The notes: a model not told the origin generated them from the sequence alone. A stretch of 64,000 nucleotides of DNA from Vallitalea pronyensis (GCF_018141445.1 NZ_CP058649.1:6182861-6246860); one strand, 5' to 3'; shown: positions 53,499 through 62,655, numbered from the stretch's first letter. Program-made: numbers and translations.

Positions 53499-53517
53499 TA
53501 TAATGATTGTCATTATC
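53499..53517. promoter_or_regulatory. Fur-box-like operator
   Basis: TATAATGATTGTCATTATC matches the classic GATAATGATAATCATTATC in 16 of 19 positions and is itself a near-palindrome. It lies 78 bp upstream of the flavodoxin-ferredoxin gene, where a Fur repressor site would be expected. Confidence 0.65.
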
Positions 53518-53611
53518 AATATCTTAATTTTATTAAACTCTACTTATTTGTAGAATTGTTCTGACCTGATTAATCATTCAACGTATCTCTGGTATACGTT
53601 TAAAGGTTTTT

Positions 53612-53645
53612 AATAGCGGATACCTACATATGTTTATCCGCTATT
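53612..53645. terminator. Hairpin in the 53.4-54.2 kb gap
   Basis: AATAGCGGATA and its complement TATCCGCTATT flank a 12-nt loop and are followed by T-rich sequence. No gene within 150 bp ends here on the plus strand, so its transcript is unclear. Confidence 0.5.
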
Positions 53646-54125
53646 TTATTAGCTTTTTATTTGTGTTTTTGGCTACCTTTTCAATTAGAGTTACATACTT
53701 TTCAATTATTTTTTTCTTCTTATTATCTCGCATACAGGTATTGTATACCAGGTATTCGTCTATGTCAACTGTGTTTTATATATGGATTACTACGCTTATA
53801 CATCCATTATTTTGTTAAGACACATTAATTATCCCTCAAATTAACGGTTACTTTTGATTGTGTCAAATAATGCTGATTTATCAATATAACCGTAAAATCC
53901 TTATGACACTTATGATTAATAAAAAAGTGGATAAGCATAAATAATGCTCACTTTATTTCATTTTGGAACATATACTGTAATGAGCATGTCTTACTAATAG
54001 CCAGAGTATCTTATAAAAGCAGGGAAATCGTGTATGCATGGTAATCATGTTACAGGCACAGAGGAATGAAGCGTTAATTTAGGCAGCTCGATATTAACTT
54101 ATGTAGCATATAAACGGAAGAAGTC

Positions 54126-54152
54126 AGGTTGATTAAATGCGTTAATCAACCT
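54126..54152 (+). promoter_or_regulatory. Leader hairpin upstream of the DUF4489 gene
   Basis: A perfect 11-bp stem (AGGTTGATTAA and its complement TTAATCAACCT) with a 5-nt loop, 48 bp before the start codon. It has no U-run, so a terminator is unlikely; an RNA structure or palindromic operator is possible. I recognised no known riboswitch in 53.9-54.2 kb, and no gene elsewhere in the 53422-54199 gap. Confidence 0.55.
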
Positions 54153-54199
54153 ATTGAAACTCGGTAATTGGTTAAAATAAGATGGAGGGAAATTAGATA

Positions 54200-54829
54200 A
54201 TGTCAGGATACATTAAGCAAAATGGAGACTATTATAAAAAATGTAGTTACGACAACAAATGTGACTGCTATCAAAACATGTCTTGTGGCTGCGTAAAAGA
54301 TAAAGATTGTGCAAAATGTGAAAAACTTAGCCCATGTCCTAAAAAAATATTATTAGAATGTGGCACGCCTGGTGGAGAGATGATGTTTACTGCTACTGGA
54401 CAAACATTTGATGCTGCTCTTGTTACCGTTGACACAGCTTGTTTCTGTAAGCCTTTAACAGAACTTCAATTCTCAAGTCAAGTTAAAGCAGTATTACAAC
54501 CATTTGAAGATGTTGATGCTCCAGTAGATGCAGAAATCGTACTTCGTTATGATTTGATTTGTAGACGTAATGGTGGAAGCGATATCGTAATCGGCAGTTA
54601 TACCTTTAGAAGATTTTTAACTGCAACTAGCGTAGTAGATACGACTCAGTCATTAGAAACAACCGATACATTTACATTTAACAAATGTATCAGCCCAACT
54701 GCTTGTCCTGGATGTATTGATTACTTTGTTAGAGTAACTGCTACAACAGTAAGTGTTGCTAACTTAACAAACAATGCCAGCGCAACTGTTTCCATGGGTC
54801 AACTTGTTGCTAAAATTCAAGATTGCTAA
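54200..54829 (+). CDS. Cys-rich DUF4489 protein
   Basis: A 209-residue protein. The first 50 residues are very Cys-rich (DNKCDCYQNMSCGCVKDKDC, then CAKCEKLSPCPKK). The rest is the DUF4489 domain (ILLECGTPGGEMMFTATGQT, TACFCKPLTELQFSSQVKAV) with further Cys pairs. There is no signal peptide or membrane helix. The family is common in sporulating Clostridia and its function is not established; a surface or spore-coat role is a guess from the Cys content. It stands alone with a 780-bp gap upstream and a palindromic terminator downstream. GGAGGG precedes the start. Confidence 0.85.
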   Translation: MSGYIKQNGDYYKKCSYDNKCDCYQNMSCGCVKDKDCAKCEKLSPCPKKILLECGTPGGEMMFTATGQTFDAALVTVDTACFCKPLTELQFSSQVKAVLQPFEDVDAPVDAEIVLRYDLICRRNGGSDIVIGSYTFRRFLTATSVVDTTQSLETTDTFTFNKCISPTACPGCIDYFVRVTATTVSVANLTNNASATVSMGQLVAKIQDC

Positions 54830-54841
54830 TGGTATAGGCAT

Positions 54842-54881
54842 CCATATAAAAACCTTCATCTAGATGAAGGTTTTTATATGG
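54842..54881. terminator. Palindromic bidirectional terminator
   Basis: A nearly perfect 40-bp palindrome around CCTTCATCTAGATGAAGG with A/T arms, between the convergent DUF4489 and DUF2264 genes. It gives U-runs on both strands. Confidence 0.9.
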
Positions 54882-54902
54882 TGTCATGCTCTACTGTATA
54901 GG

Positions 54903-56759
54903 TCATGCATTAAACTGAATATCAATTTGTTTATCTTCTTGTAACTTAATTGTAATGCTTTCCTTTTGTATGACAACATCCCGCACATACCCCAACTCAG
55001 GCTTTCCCAGATGCCCTTCAATAAAGCTTCCAATAACATGTTCACCTGGTTCAAATTCTGATTTTAATGTTGGCAATAGTGTCCTTGGATTCATGATGTT
55101 CGTATTACTAGCAGGATAAATGATGACAGGTTGTTGGTTGCCTGTTAAGTCAATGACCCCAGAATAATCACTTTCTGTAATGGCGTATATGCCATTTTTT
55201 ACTTGGACTGTTTCAACTGCCTTTTGCTTATGTTTACAGGTTTCTAGACCAATAGCAAACCCACCTTCCGCAGCCATGATGTGCCTATCTGTTTTTATCC
55301 GGTGTATTCGAATATGCCAAGGATATCCCATAACAATGTACGAATCAATACATACGTTACTATAGGGCTTCCATTGCATGTGCATGATGGACTCGTCTAT
55401 CTGAATAAACGTGGAACGATCTTTATGACGGTAATAGGTCCCATCTTCAGATATGGCTAATGTATTATCATAAGCTCCAAATGCAAGATGTCTATGACTA
55501 CGAGGTACAGAAAATCCAAATAACGTTGAATAGACGAATTTTTCATATTTACATTCCACATGAACATGCCCATTGGTATGATAACTTCCCCCATTATAGG
55601 CTAATAGATGCTTTCCATGTGTATCTCTTTTAATGATGAGTCGAGGAGCCTCTTGAACAGAAGCATCTTCTAAGACCGGTAACGGCTCTTCTTCCACTTT
55701 CCAAAACTCATGATCATGAGGCAACGTAAGAAATGCCAATGATTTTAGTCCCCAGTATACCGACCCAGGTGAAATGTAACCTTCGACCAAATAGTGGTTC
55801 TCATAGGCATAACCGATTGTTAATTGACCTCTTCGGTCATATATGGGTTGATTGTTCCACCATCTAAAATGTCTTAAAATGATACCCTTAATGACACCAA
55901 GACTAAAAGGCAGTTCAACATCGGATACGACCAGCATAGACCAAAAACCTACTTGTGCATAGCGATAAGTTAAACTGCGTCCATAAGGTAGACTTTCTCC
56001 ACTAGCGGCAAACCAATAGATAAATTGTTCAGCGAATGCTACAGCACGTTCTTCATATCTTTTTGCCCGCTCAGGGTCCTTTGATTTCATATATTTTGCA
56101 TAGAACAGACCGTAAAAATGCATGGCAAAAGGGATATAGTAATCGGCATGGGCTCCATTCACATCCCCATCTCTATACCAACCATCTTGCAGGTAGTAAT
56201 GATCCAAGTCCTCCAAATACGCTTCCATTTTAGTCCGGTCATAAGGTACCCCTAATGATTCAAGGCCAATGTCCACCATGACTCTAAAAAATTTCCAGTT
56301 ACAGTTGTAAGCTTCACACTCATTGGTTTGATTTAACCATGTGATGAGGTTCTTTTTTTGTTCTTCTGTGAGAGGGTCATAGATGCATTCTCGTCTTAAT
56401 ACAAACGCATAACCTATAGCCGCCATCTCTACAATCCGCTGGTCGTAATCGCTAACCACTCCAAAATAGCTGTCATGAGCAGGATCTGTTCCCACTATAA
56501 GTCCTCTACGTATTCTTACCCACCATTCATGGTCAGGACCCATGTTATCATGTACAGCAAGTCCCCATATAATGCGAGAGAACCCTTCTATTCCGCTAAC
56601 TTCATCCCTAGCACCTGAACAAGTATTACTTAAGTGAAGTCTCGTCCCATTGGCCACAAATGCCTCCTCAAGGGGTCGCAAAGTTTCCATTAAGAAGTGT
56701 TCAAAATCACTTTTTGACTTCAGGGGGTTTTGATAAATTGGCAAATCAAAATTCTTCAT
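54903..56759 (-). CDS. DUF2264 protein
   Basis: A 618-residue DUF2264 protein. The N-terminal half is an alpha/alpha-barrel (ARDEVSGIEGFSRIIWGLAV, PDHEWWVRIRRGLIVGTDPA), the fold of many polysaccharide lyases and glycoside-processing enzymes. The C-terminal part is beta-rich (residues about 370-618). No signal peptide is seen, so it should act inside the cell on imported oligosaccharides. Substrate unknown. Start has AGAGGT upstream. It stands alone, not in a clear sugar operon. Confidence 0.85.
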   Translation of the reverse strand: MKNFDLPIYQNPLKSKSDFEHFLMETLRPLEEAFVANGTRLHLSNTCSGARDEVSGIEGFSRIIWGLAVHDNMGPDHEWWVRIRRGLIVGTDPAHDSYFGVVSDYDQRIVEMAAIGYAFVLRRECIYDPLTEEQKKNLITWLNQTNECEAYNCNWKFFRVMVDIGLESLGVPYDRTKMEAYLEDLDHYYLQDGWYRDGDVNGAHADYYIPFAMHFYGLFYAKYMKSKDPERAKRYEERAVAFAEQFIYWFAASGESLPYGRSLTYRYAQVGFWSMLVVSDVELPFSLGVIKGIILRHFRWWNNQPIYDRRGQLTIGYAYENHYLVEGYISPGSVYWGLKSLAFLTLPHDHEFWKVEEEPLPVLEDASVQEAPRLIIKRDTHGKHLLAYNGGSYHTNGHVHVECKYEKFVYSTLFGFSVPRSHRHLAFGAYDNTLAISEDGTYYRHKDRSTFIQIDESIMHMQWKPYSNVCIDSYIVMGYPWHIRIHRIKTDRHIMAAEGGFAIGLETCKHKQKAVETVQVKNGIYAITESDYSGVIDLTGNQQPVIIYPASNTNIMNPRTLLPTLKSEFEPGEHVIGSFIEGHLGKPELGYVRDVVIQKESITIKLQEDKQIDIQFNA

Positions 56760-56904
56760 ACTTACCTCTTTTCTATGTACAGCTGCATTGTCTTGTATAT
56801 AATATTTTATTATATTTTAACCTTTTATTAGGTGTACAGCAATACCTTTTATAGAAGACGTACAAAAGTGTATGATTGTTTTATGGGTAAAGGCTTCACA
56901 TCTT

Positions 56905-57990
56905 TTAATTTCTTATCAGACATTCATAGATATCATCCCGTATGTCCTCTGTTATTTTTTGCTGATTGTTACCCAAAATAATTATCTCGATATCTTTATC
57001 GGGGATATTGTACATACCTGTAGTAATACCTGGCCCTCCTCCTGTATGATAGAAAACTTTTGAACCATCCTTCATATATGAACGGCTCAAACCATAGCCA
57101 TAATATGCACTTGATGTTTTTACCTTGCTATTATCATTGAAAAGCATATCATGATCCAATGCACTACAAAATGTATATAAATCTTTTACTGTGGAATATA
57201 AGCCTCCTGCACTATACAGATTCGATAAATTAAAGAAGTTAACTTCTATGATATTGTTTAGTGCATAGCCCCTGGCAAGGCCTTTAACCGAATTTGGTCG
57301 GGCTTCATATCCCGTATTCTCTAGCCCAAGAGGTTCAAAGATATGTGTGGTTAAATACGTGATATAATCTTCATTAGAAACATGCTCAATTATTTTTCCT
57401 AGCAAAATATAATTTGTATTGCTATAGTCAAATTCCTGTCCAGGCTCAAATAGTAGCGATTTATCTTGATATGTTGATAGAATTTCCTCTGGGGATATAT
57501 CACTCATGAAATATTTAATATAAGATGAAACGGAACCATAATAATTAGGTATACCCGACGTATGATTGAGGAGTTGGTGCACCGTAACCTCTTCCCAATT
57601 TTCATATTCTGGAAAAAATGCGGTTACCTTATCATCTAGATTAATCTTATTATTTTGATTTAACTTCATGATAGCTAATGCTGTAAACGTTTTAGAAATG
57701 GACCCAATGAGGAATTTTGTATCGGCTTCATTCTTTCTTTTACCCATGTATCGTTTTGAATAACTATAGCCCTCATGAAACAAAATGGTGTTATCCTTGG
57801 CAACTAAGATTGTTCCACTAAACTTATTGTTTGTCACATAGCCTTTCATCATCTTGTTTAATGTAATGCCTAATTCTGTTTTGTTTTGTTCGGTAAATGT
57901 GCTCACATACATATTATTACTTATTTGAAAAATACCTGCTATGAGTAGCATGACCAGAATGATAATCATAATTTTCTTTTTTTTGCTCAT
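56905..57990 (-). CDS. Class C beta-lactamase-type serine hydrolase
   Basis: A 361-residue penicillin-binding/class C-like hydrolase with an N-terminal helix (IMIIILVMLLIAGIFQISN). The S-x-x-K motif is GSISKTF near residue 100, the Y-x-N motif is in FDYSNTNYILLG, and an HTGGGPG replaces the usual KTG region. Members cleave D-peptide or ester bonds. The start at 57990 is preferred since GGGAGG precedes it; the longer ATG covers that site. It lies between DUF2264 and a membrane LuxR regulator, both unrelated in role. Confidence 0.9.
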   Translation of the reverse strand: MSKKKKIMIIILVMLLIAGIFQISNNMYVSTFTEQNKTELGITLNKMMKGYVTNNKFSGTILVAKDNTILFHEGYSYSKRYMGKRKNEADTKFLIGSISKTFTALAIMKLNQNNKINLDDKVTAFFPEYENWEEVTVHQLLNHTSGIPNYYGSVSSYIKYFMSDISPEEILSTYQDKSLLFEPGQEFDYSNTNYILLGKIIEHVSNEDYITYLTTHIFEPLGLENTGYEARPNSVKGLARGYALNNIIEVNFFNLSNLYSAGGLYSTVKDLYTFCSALDHDMLFNDNSKVKTSSAYYGYGLSRSYMKDGSKVFYHTGGGPGITTGMYNIPDKDIEIIILGNNQQKITEDIRDDIYECLIRN

Positions 57991-58150
57991 CTTAAATGAA
58001 CCTCCCATTTATCTTTTTATGCTTGGTAACGCCATGCATTGTACCTGAATTTTTTTCAAAGATAAATGAGAAAGTGGGCTTAAAAAGCCCAAAAAAGGTG
58101 GTTGGGCATATAGTCCCATGGCTCAATGATACTGGATTGACGCGATCTTG

Positions 58151-59032
58151 TCAGTTTTTTAAAAGACATATTAATTCAAACCTGGAATTAATGTCTAATT
58201 TCTTATAAATATTATAAACATGGTTCTTGACTGTTTTTTCTGCTATAAATAATGTAGCGGCTATATCCTTATTGGTCTTACCACTTAATATCAAATCGAT
58301 AATTTCTTTTTCTCTTTGGGTAATCTTATATTTCTCAACAAAACCATTATTTGAATACAGCATTTTATCAAGTGTCGATGAGAAAAAATACTGCCAGCCA
58401 TATTTTATCAGTAGGATATTTAACGATATGTAAAATAAAGGAAGAGGGTTAAAATTATTTCTAGAGAATCTTAGTATGATAAATATAACGACAAAAACAG
58501 ATATCAATATGCTGATTCTTAACCCTGCATTCTTTTGTGTATCGTTTAATGAATCTTTTTTTGAAACAAATAAAATGCAATGGATGGCTAGTAGAATGTA
58601 TAACTGCCAATAAAAAAAACGATACCCCATCCAGAACATATGGGTAGGCATAAAAGCAGATATAAGAAGGAATACCATGGGCATAGCTGCAATAACATAC
58701 ATGAGCAAGCTGTAATAAATTGACGTTTTCTCGTAGATCAGCCTAATCACTAAGAGCATAATACCAAGGGTAATGAAGCCAATGGCGATTAATTCTACAT
58801 ATGTAATCACCCTATAACTCTCACCTAAATAACGTATAGCAAATAGCTGTGCAGTATGGCATACGACCATGACAAATGTTGCTAAATATGAAACCAAAAA
58901 ATATTGAACATATTTATTGGTTGTTTTTTTATAACTCAATATGAGAATGATAAGTGTATTAAAGCTCGTTAGAATCGCGAATAAATAGTACAAAAACTCC
59001 ATATGTGTATAGATTGTAACGTCCATGTGCAT
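58151..59032 (-). CDS. Membrane-bound LuxR-type regulator
   Basis: A 293-residue protein with about seven membrane helices in residues 10-210 (LYYLFAILTSFNTLIILILS, VQYFLVSYLATFVMVVCHTA, VITYVELIAIGFITLGIMLL) and a cytoplasmic C-terminal LuxR helix-turn-helix (ITQREKEIIDLILSGKTNKD, VKNHVYNIYKKLDINSRFEL). It should control transcription from the membrane, sensing a signal through the 7-helix bundle. GAGGGGG precedes ATG 59032. No target gene is obvious nearby. Confidence 0.88.
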   Translation of the reverse strand: MHMDVTIYTHMEFLYYLFAILTSFNTLIILILSYKKTTNKYVQYFLVSYLATFVMVVCHTAQLFAIRYLGESYRVITYVELIAIGFITLGIMLLVIRLIYEKTSIYYSLLMYVIAAMPMVFLLISAFMPTHMFWMGYRFFYWQLYILLAIHCILFVSKKDSLNDTQKNAGLRISILISVFVVIFIILRFSRNNFNPLPLFYISLNILLIKYGWQYFFSSTLDKMLYSNNGFVEKYKITQREKEIIDLILSGKTNKDIAATLFIAEKTVKNHVYNIYKKLDINSRFELICLLKN

Positions 59033-59139
59033 TGATGCCCCCTCGGTCCATGATGAATTATTGTCATGTTTTATGCTACACTAGTCAGCTGGCTTTATCA
59101 AGGATTACTTCATAGATTTCTCCTCTTGATAGAATAAAC

Positions 59140-59189
59140 AAAAAAGCATGCTTTAGAAAACCGTTTAATTTTCTAAGCAATGCTTTTTA
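59140..59189. terminator. Terminator after the AraC-GyrI gene
   Basis: A long imperfect stem, arms AAAAAGCATGCTTTAGAAAA and TTTTCTAAGCAATGCTTTTT, loop about 9 nt, just past the end of the gene at 59236. U-rich on both strands. Confidence 0.75.
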
Positions 59190-59235
59190 TGGGATGATTA
59201 ATCGTTATTGGAAATCATTTTGTCTAATCTCTTTT

Positions 59236-60204
59236 TTACAGAGGCTTAACTGGCATATAGATATCTACCAGATGCTTCTTTTCTGGATGGGTATTGGGAT
59301 CGTTTCTGTAGACTTCAAAACATTCACCATCATTGGGTTGATAACCACTACCAGGCAGCCATTCTGCATAGACATAATTCCAAGCTTCCCCGTATTCACT
59401 GGCATCAATTTCAAAATGACCTATGGCGTATTTTCCTGAAGCGATGGTCATCTTTCCAATGTCACCGTCTACTTCTGTGTCTTCTGGAACAACCAAGCAT
59501 ATACTGGTTCTTTGCTTCTCTTCTTCTGTGATGTCTGGGTTATCATGGTAAATGGCTAAAAGCATCATGTCCTCATTAACCAATCCCCGTACTTGTGCCC
59601 ATGTCATTAATTTACCAATGAGCTGTTGGTACATGGTGGCATTGTTCTTATAGGGTCCCATATGACGTACATAAATTAATGGCATCTCCTCAATGACTTT
59701 TACTTCTACATTTCCTTTTACTGACATGTTATTATACCTCCAATTGTTATTTGATACACTTTCATTATAGCTTGGAGGTACGCTGTGGTCTTTTCTATCC
59801 TTGCTATCTGGTTTGCTATTCTTGCTATCTACTTTGCTATTCTTGCTATAAGTTAACCTGTATTCTGTTGCACTCATGCCATAGAACTTTTTGAACGAAC
59901 GAGAGAACATGGATGAGTTGGTAAAACCAAATTTTAAAGCTATATCTGTAATGGGTTTCTGAGGTTTATGGAGCAAGTAACTGGCAACCTTCTCTATGCG
60001 TACTCTGTTAATATACTTATACAGAGATTCATTCACAATACTCTTAAAAATACGATGAAAATGAAATTTAGAAAATCCGGACACTACAGCTAATTCTTCT
60101 AGTGTAAGGGAATCAGCTATGTGGTTTTGTATATAATCTTGCACATGGTTAATGCGTGAAATATATTCTTGACGTATTAATACATTATCCGTATTATGCT
60201 CCAT
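59236..60204 (-). CDS. AraC regulator fused to GyrI-like effector domain
   Basis: A 322-residue regulator: an AraC double helix-turn-helix at residues about 15-110 (LTLEELAVVSGFSKFHFHRI; TNSSMFSRSFKKFYGMSATE), a short Lys/Ser-rich linker (SKNSKVDSKNSKPDSKDRKD, repetitive), and a GyrI-like domain at about 160-322 (MPLIYVRHMGPYKNNATMYQ, YNYVYAEWLPGSGYQPNDGE-like end). The repetitive linker (KNSK, DSK) is probably a recent expansion. It is a second copy of the architecture seen at 46999-47886. GGAGGG precedes ATG 60204. Confidence 0.85.
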   Translation of the reverse strand: MEHNTDNVLIRQEYISRINHVQDYIQNHIADSLTLEELAVVSGFSKFHFHRIFKSIVNESLYKYINRVRIEKVASYLLHKPQKPITDIALKFGFTNSSMFSRSFKKFYGMSATEYRLTYSKNSKVDSKNSKPDSKDRKDHSVPPSYNESVSNNNWRYNNMSVKGNVEVKVIEEMPLIYVRHMGPYKNNATMYQQLIGKLMTWAQVRGLVNEDMMLLAIYHDNPDITEEEKQRTSICLVVPEDTEVDGDIGKMTIASGKYAIGHFEIDASEYGEAWNYVYAEWLPGSGYQPNDGECFEVYRNDPNTHPEKKHLVDIYMPVKPL

Positions 60205-60443
60205 AAAATCCCTCCTACAATAATTTATTTTATCCTAATGTTTACTACCTATCGTTTACCTACACCATGTGTCCTCGTTAGTATTGTTGTCGCAAACATG
60301 CTGTTATAATCACATTCTTTTTGGCTGTGCATAAACTATAGTGAATATATTCCCGTTACCATGTCAACAATCTTAAGAGTATCGGTTTAAACACAAACTC
60401 ATACATAGTAAAGACTGTAATCCAAACTCTTGGAAGGTGTAGG

Positions 60444-60845
60444 ATGATGAACTATTGCACATTAATTTGTGACATTAAAGAATCGAGAAAACTTAAGAAT
60501 CGAGAAGCGGTACAATATCAAATCATCGACATGTTAAACAAAGCCAATACACGCTTTAAATCCGACATTATATCACCCTTTCTGATCACCATTGGTGATG
60601 AGTGGGAAGGTCTTCTTAAGCATCCATGTGACTATAGAAAGATACTCTCTTTCTTTCGTGAGTGTATGCCAGGAGTACGTTTTTATAGCGGTATTGGTAT
60701 TGGTGATATTAGCATTCATAATTTTAAACTGCCTGTAAATCAATTAGATGGTCCCTCATTTCATATCGCACGACAGGCCATCAAATATGCAAAGATGCAT
60801 GATTTACCCGTTGTTGTGCTATTTGACGACTGGAATAATCTTTAA
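60444..60845 (+). CDS. SatD family protein, short form
   Basis: A 133-residue SatD protein. Four motifs recall class III nucleotidyl cyclases in order: a strand with Asp (LICDIKESRKL), a second Asp in TIGDEWEGLL near residue 53, a RFYSGIGIGDI strand-turn near 78-88, and GPSFHIARQA near 100-110. Class III enzymes use the first two Asp residues to bind metal and the latter region for the purine. SatD's own function is unknown (sat operon, Streptococcus mutans). This short copy ends right after the core. Its 3' end overlaps the convergent DUF3307 gene by 27 bp. Confidence 0.75.
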   Translation: MMNYCTLICDIKESRKLKNREAVQYQIIDMLNKANTRFKSDIISPFLITIGDEWEGLLKHPCDYRKILSFFRECMPGVRFYSGIGIGDISIHNFKLPVNQLDGPSFHIARQAIKYAKMHDLPVVVLFDDWNNL

Positions 60846-61643
60846 TGTATAGATCAGCAAACCACCTATTAAGGCAAATAAAAAACTAATCAATGTACCG
60901 ATAATAAAATACTCTGCAAACACGTCTTTATCTAATTTTTTGAATCGGACAATGGTCTTTGTGGCTAATACAAACCCAACCATACTGGGTTGCCCGATGG
61001 CTACAACAAGCATGATAAACAAGCGTTCCATATACCCGATGAGTAGCCCACCATGTTTCATGCCTTTATCATATGATTCATTGTTCCCCTCTAATTGATC
61101 CAATGGTTCCAGTTCTTGATTATCTTCAAATAGCATCTTGATGAGTGTGCCTACAGCAAAAGTAGTGATAATGATGATGATGCATACCATTAGAAATTTG
61201 TCCATTGTATCGAGATTATTTGGGAAGCTTTTATATAATGTATGGATGGCGATTGTTATGACGTCTGCTCTAAAGCGAGCGGTTATCAGGATGATAAGCA
61301 GCACATGTAGAAATTGGTCTGCAATAAAAAGCGTCAGTCCTCTTAGTTTATCACGAAGTTTACCACGTGCCTTAAGTTCTGACTTGATCACATCAATCAC
61401 CATATGACTTACAACAATCCCTAATGTAGTGATTATAAATATAGGGATTGGGTATTCCGTATAACCAAATAATAGGACATATAAAACGATTATAATGACC
61501 AGGTGTATGGTCATATGTCTGATGTTCCCTATCCATCTATCACGTTTCTCTTTGCTAAATCTTAACCCAATGACTTGGTCACTTTGAAAGACAAAGTCCC
61601 CAAGAAAATGGGCAACAACATAGAGCAATATTATTTTATTCAT
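60819..61643 (-). CDS. DUF3307 membrane protein
   Basis: A 274-residue membrane protein: a DUF3307 N-terminal half (LLYVVAHFLGDFVFQSDQVI, then SHMVIDVIKSELKARGKLR with a His-rich TIHLVIIIVLYVLL helix) and about seven helices in all. Its start overlaps the long SatD gene by 8 bp, so the two are co-expressed. DUF3307-SatD pairing recurs elsewhere, which suggests one pathway; the role of the membrane part is not known. Confidence 0.82.
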   Translation of the reverse strand: MNKIILLYVVAHFLGDFVFQSDQVIGLRFSKEKRDRWIGNIRHMTIHLVIIIVLYVLLFGYTEYPIPIFIITTLGIVVSHMVIDVIKSELKARGKLRDKLRGLTLFIADQFLHVLLIILITARFRADVITIAIHTLYKSFPNNLDTMDKFLMVCIIIIITTFAVGTLIKMLFEDNQELEPLDQLEGNNESYDKGMKHGGLLIGYMERLFIMLVVAIGQPSMVGFVLATKTIVRFKKLDKDVFAEYFIIGTLISFLFALIGGLLIYTLKIIPVVK

Positions 61644-62412
61644 TGCATATTTCCTCTCTCAAGCGGATATATAACCCAATCATGGATTCAATCATATCAT
61701 CGTTATTTTTTATCACAAAATAATGGGCGTCATTTAACTTCTGACTAATACTGGCTTTGGAAGTATTTTTATTGAACTTCATGATCTTGTTATAGCTGTT
61801 ATGTTGTTTATACAGTGTAATGATATCTTGCTGTTTTGCTGTAATTTTACTCTTCAACACTTCGTTGTTTTCAACGAGATTGTTGATGATGTTCATGAGG
61901 GTAATGGGTGTTGTGTCATCAATACTGGTTGTTTCATCAATACGAGTTGCTGCAATCTCACTAAAGGTATCGTACCTATTATTAACCATAACCGGTTTTG
62001 CATTAAAGAAGACTCTATTCTTTTTACTATGTATATAATCATTATAAAAAACATTTTTGTTTTTAACAATTTTGATTGCTTCTCTCGCTAAAATAAAACA
62101 TTCCCCATCCATTTTACGGGTATCACTATATATGGCTGTGCTTATTTCACCTATACCAACACCTGCATAGATGTTAATATGCGCTTTCTTGAATACTTGT
62201 TGCAATTGATCAATGATGAAATAGGTTTTTTCTGGTTTTTTCAATACAGCCTGCCATTCATCACCTAATGTTAGGGTCATTGGGGATAATAACAGGGACG
62301 TGTATTCTTTATTAAAGTCATCAACCATTTCTAATAATTCATCTTGTATGGTTAATCGTTGTGATAATTTCCTAGAGTTTACCATATCAATGTTAATCAC
62401 ACTATAAATCAT
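61636..62412 (-). CDS. SatD family protein, long form with C-terminal helix-turn-helix
   Basis: A 258-residue SatD protein. Its N-terminal 120 residues carry the same motif order as the short copy (VINIDMVNSRKL, TLGDEWQAVL, NIYAGVGIGEI, GECFILAREAIKI). The C-terminal 75 residues (about 185-245) look like a helix-turn-helix (KITAKQQDIITLYKQHNSYN ... KASISQKLND). That part could bind nucleic acid or couple to a partner. The start at 62412 is used because AAGGATG is well spaced from it; two ATGs lie upstream. It is followed by DUF3307 with an 8-bp overlap. Confidence 0.75.
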   Translation of the reverse strand: MIYSVINIDMVNSRKLSQRLTIQDELLEMVDDFNKEYTSLLLSPMTLTLGDEWQAVLKKPEKTYFIIDQLQQVFKKAHINIYAGVGIGEISTAIYSDTRKMDGECFILAREAIKIVKNKNVFYNDYIHSKKNRVFFNAKPVMVNNRYDTFSEIAATRIDETTSIDDTTPITLMNIINNLVENNEVLKSKITAKQQDIITLYKQHNSYNKIMKFNKNTSKASISQKLNDAHYFVIKNNDDMIESMIGLYIRLREEICNE

Positions 62413-62646
62413 GGACATCATCCTTAGTTAATATTGTTATTAAAGTTTCAATAAACATTTATTTCATCTTTGATATTACCATTCTGTTGATTGACCTGTC
62501 AAATATTGCTAGAGTGTTTTGACGCAACATCTAGGAAATGTCGTGTGTTAGCCCATGTTATATTTTAGTTAAGATAATGGCAAGGTCGTGAAATATAATG
62601 AGATAAAATATACAGCATATTTTTAGTAATGAATTTTGCTAAAAAA

Positions 62647-62655
62647 TGGTATAAT
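62647..62655 (+). promoter_or_regulatory. Extended -10 promoter of the phosphorylase-family gene
   Basis: TGGTATAAT, a perfect TGnTATAAT extended -10, lies 63 bp upstream of ATG 62719. The -35 region is poor, as is usual for extended -10 promoters. The rest of the gap 62413-62718 shows no other signal I trust. Confidence 0.5.

Noticed and set aside
53990..54190. c-di-GMP riboswitch ahead of the DUF4489 gene
   Set aside because: The hairpin is real, but the conserved GEMM core sequences and tetraloop receptor are not present.
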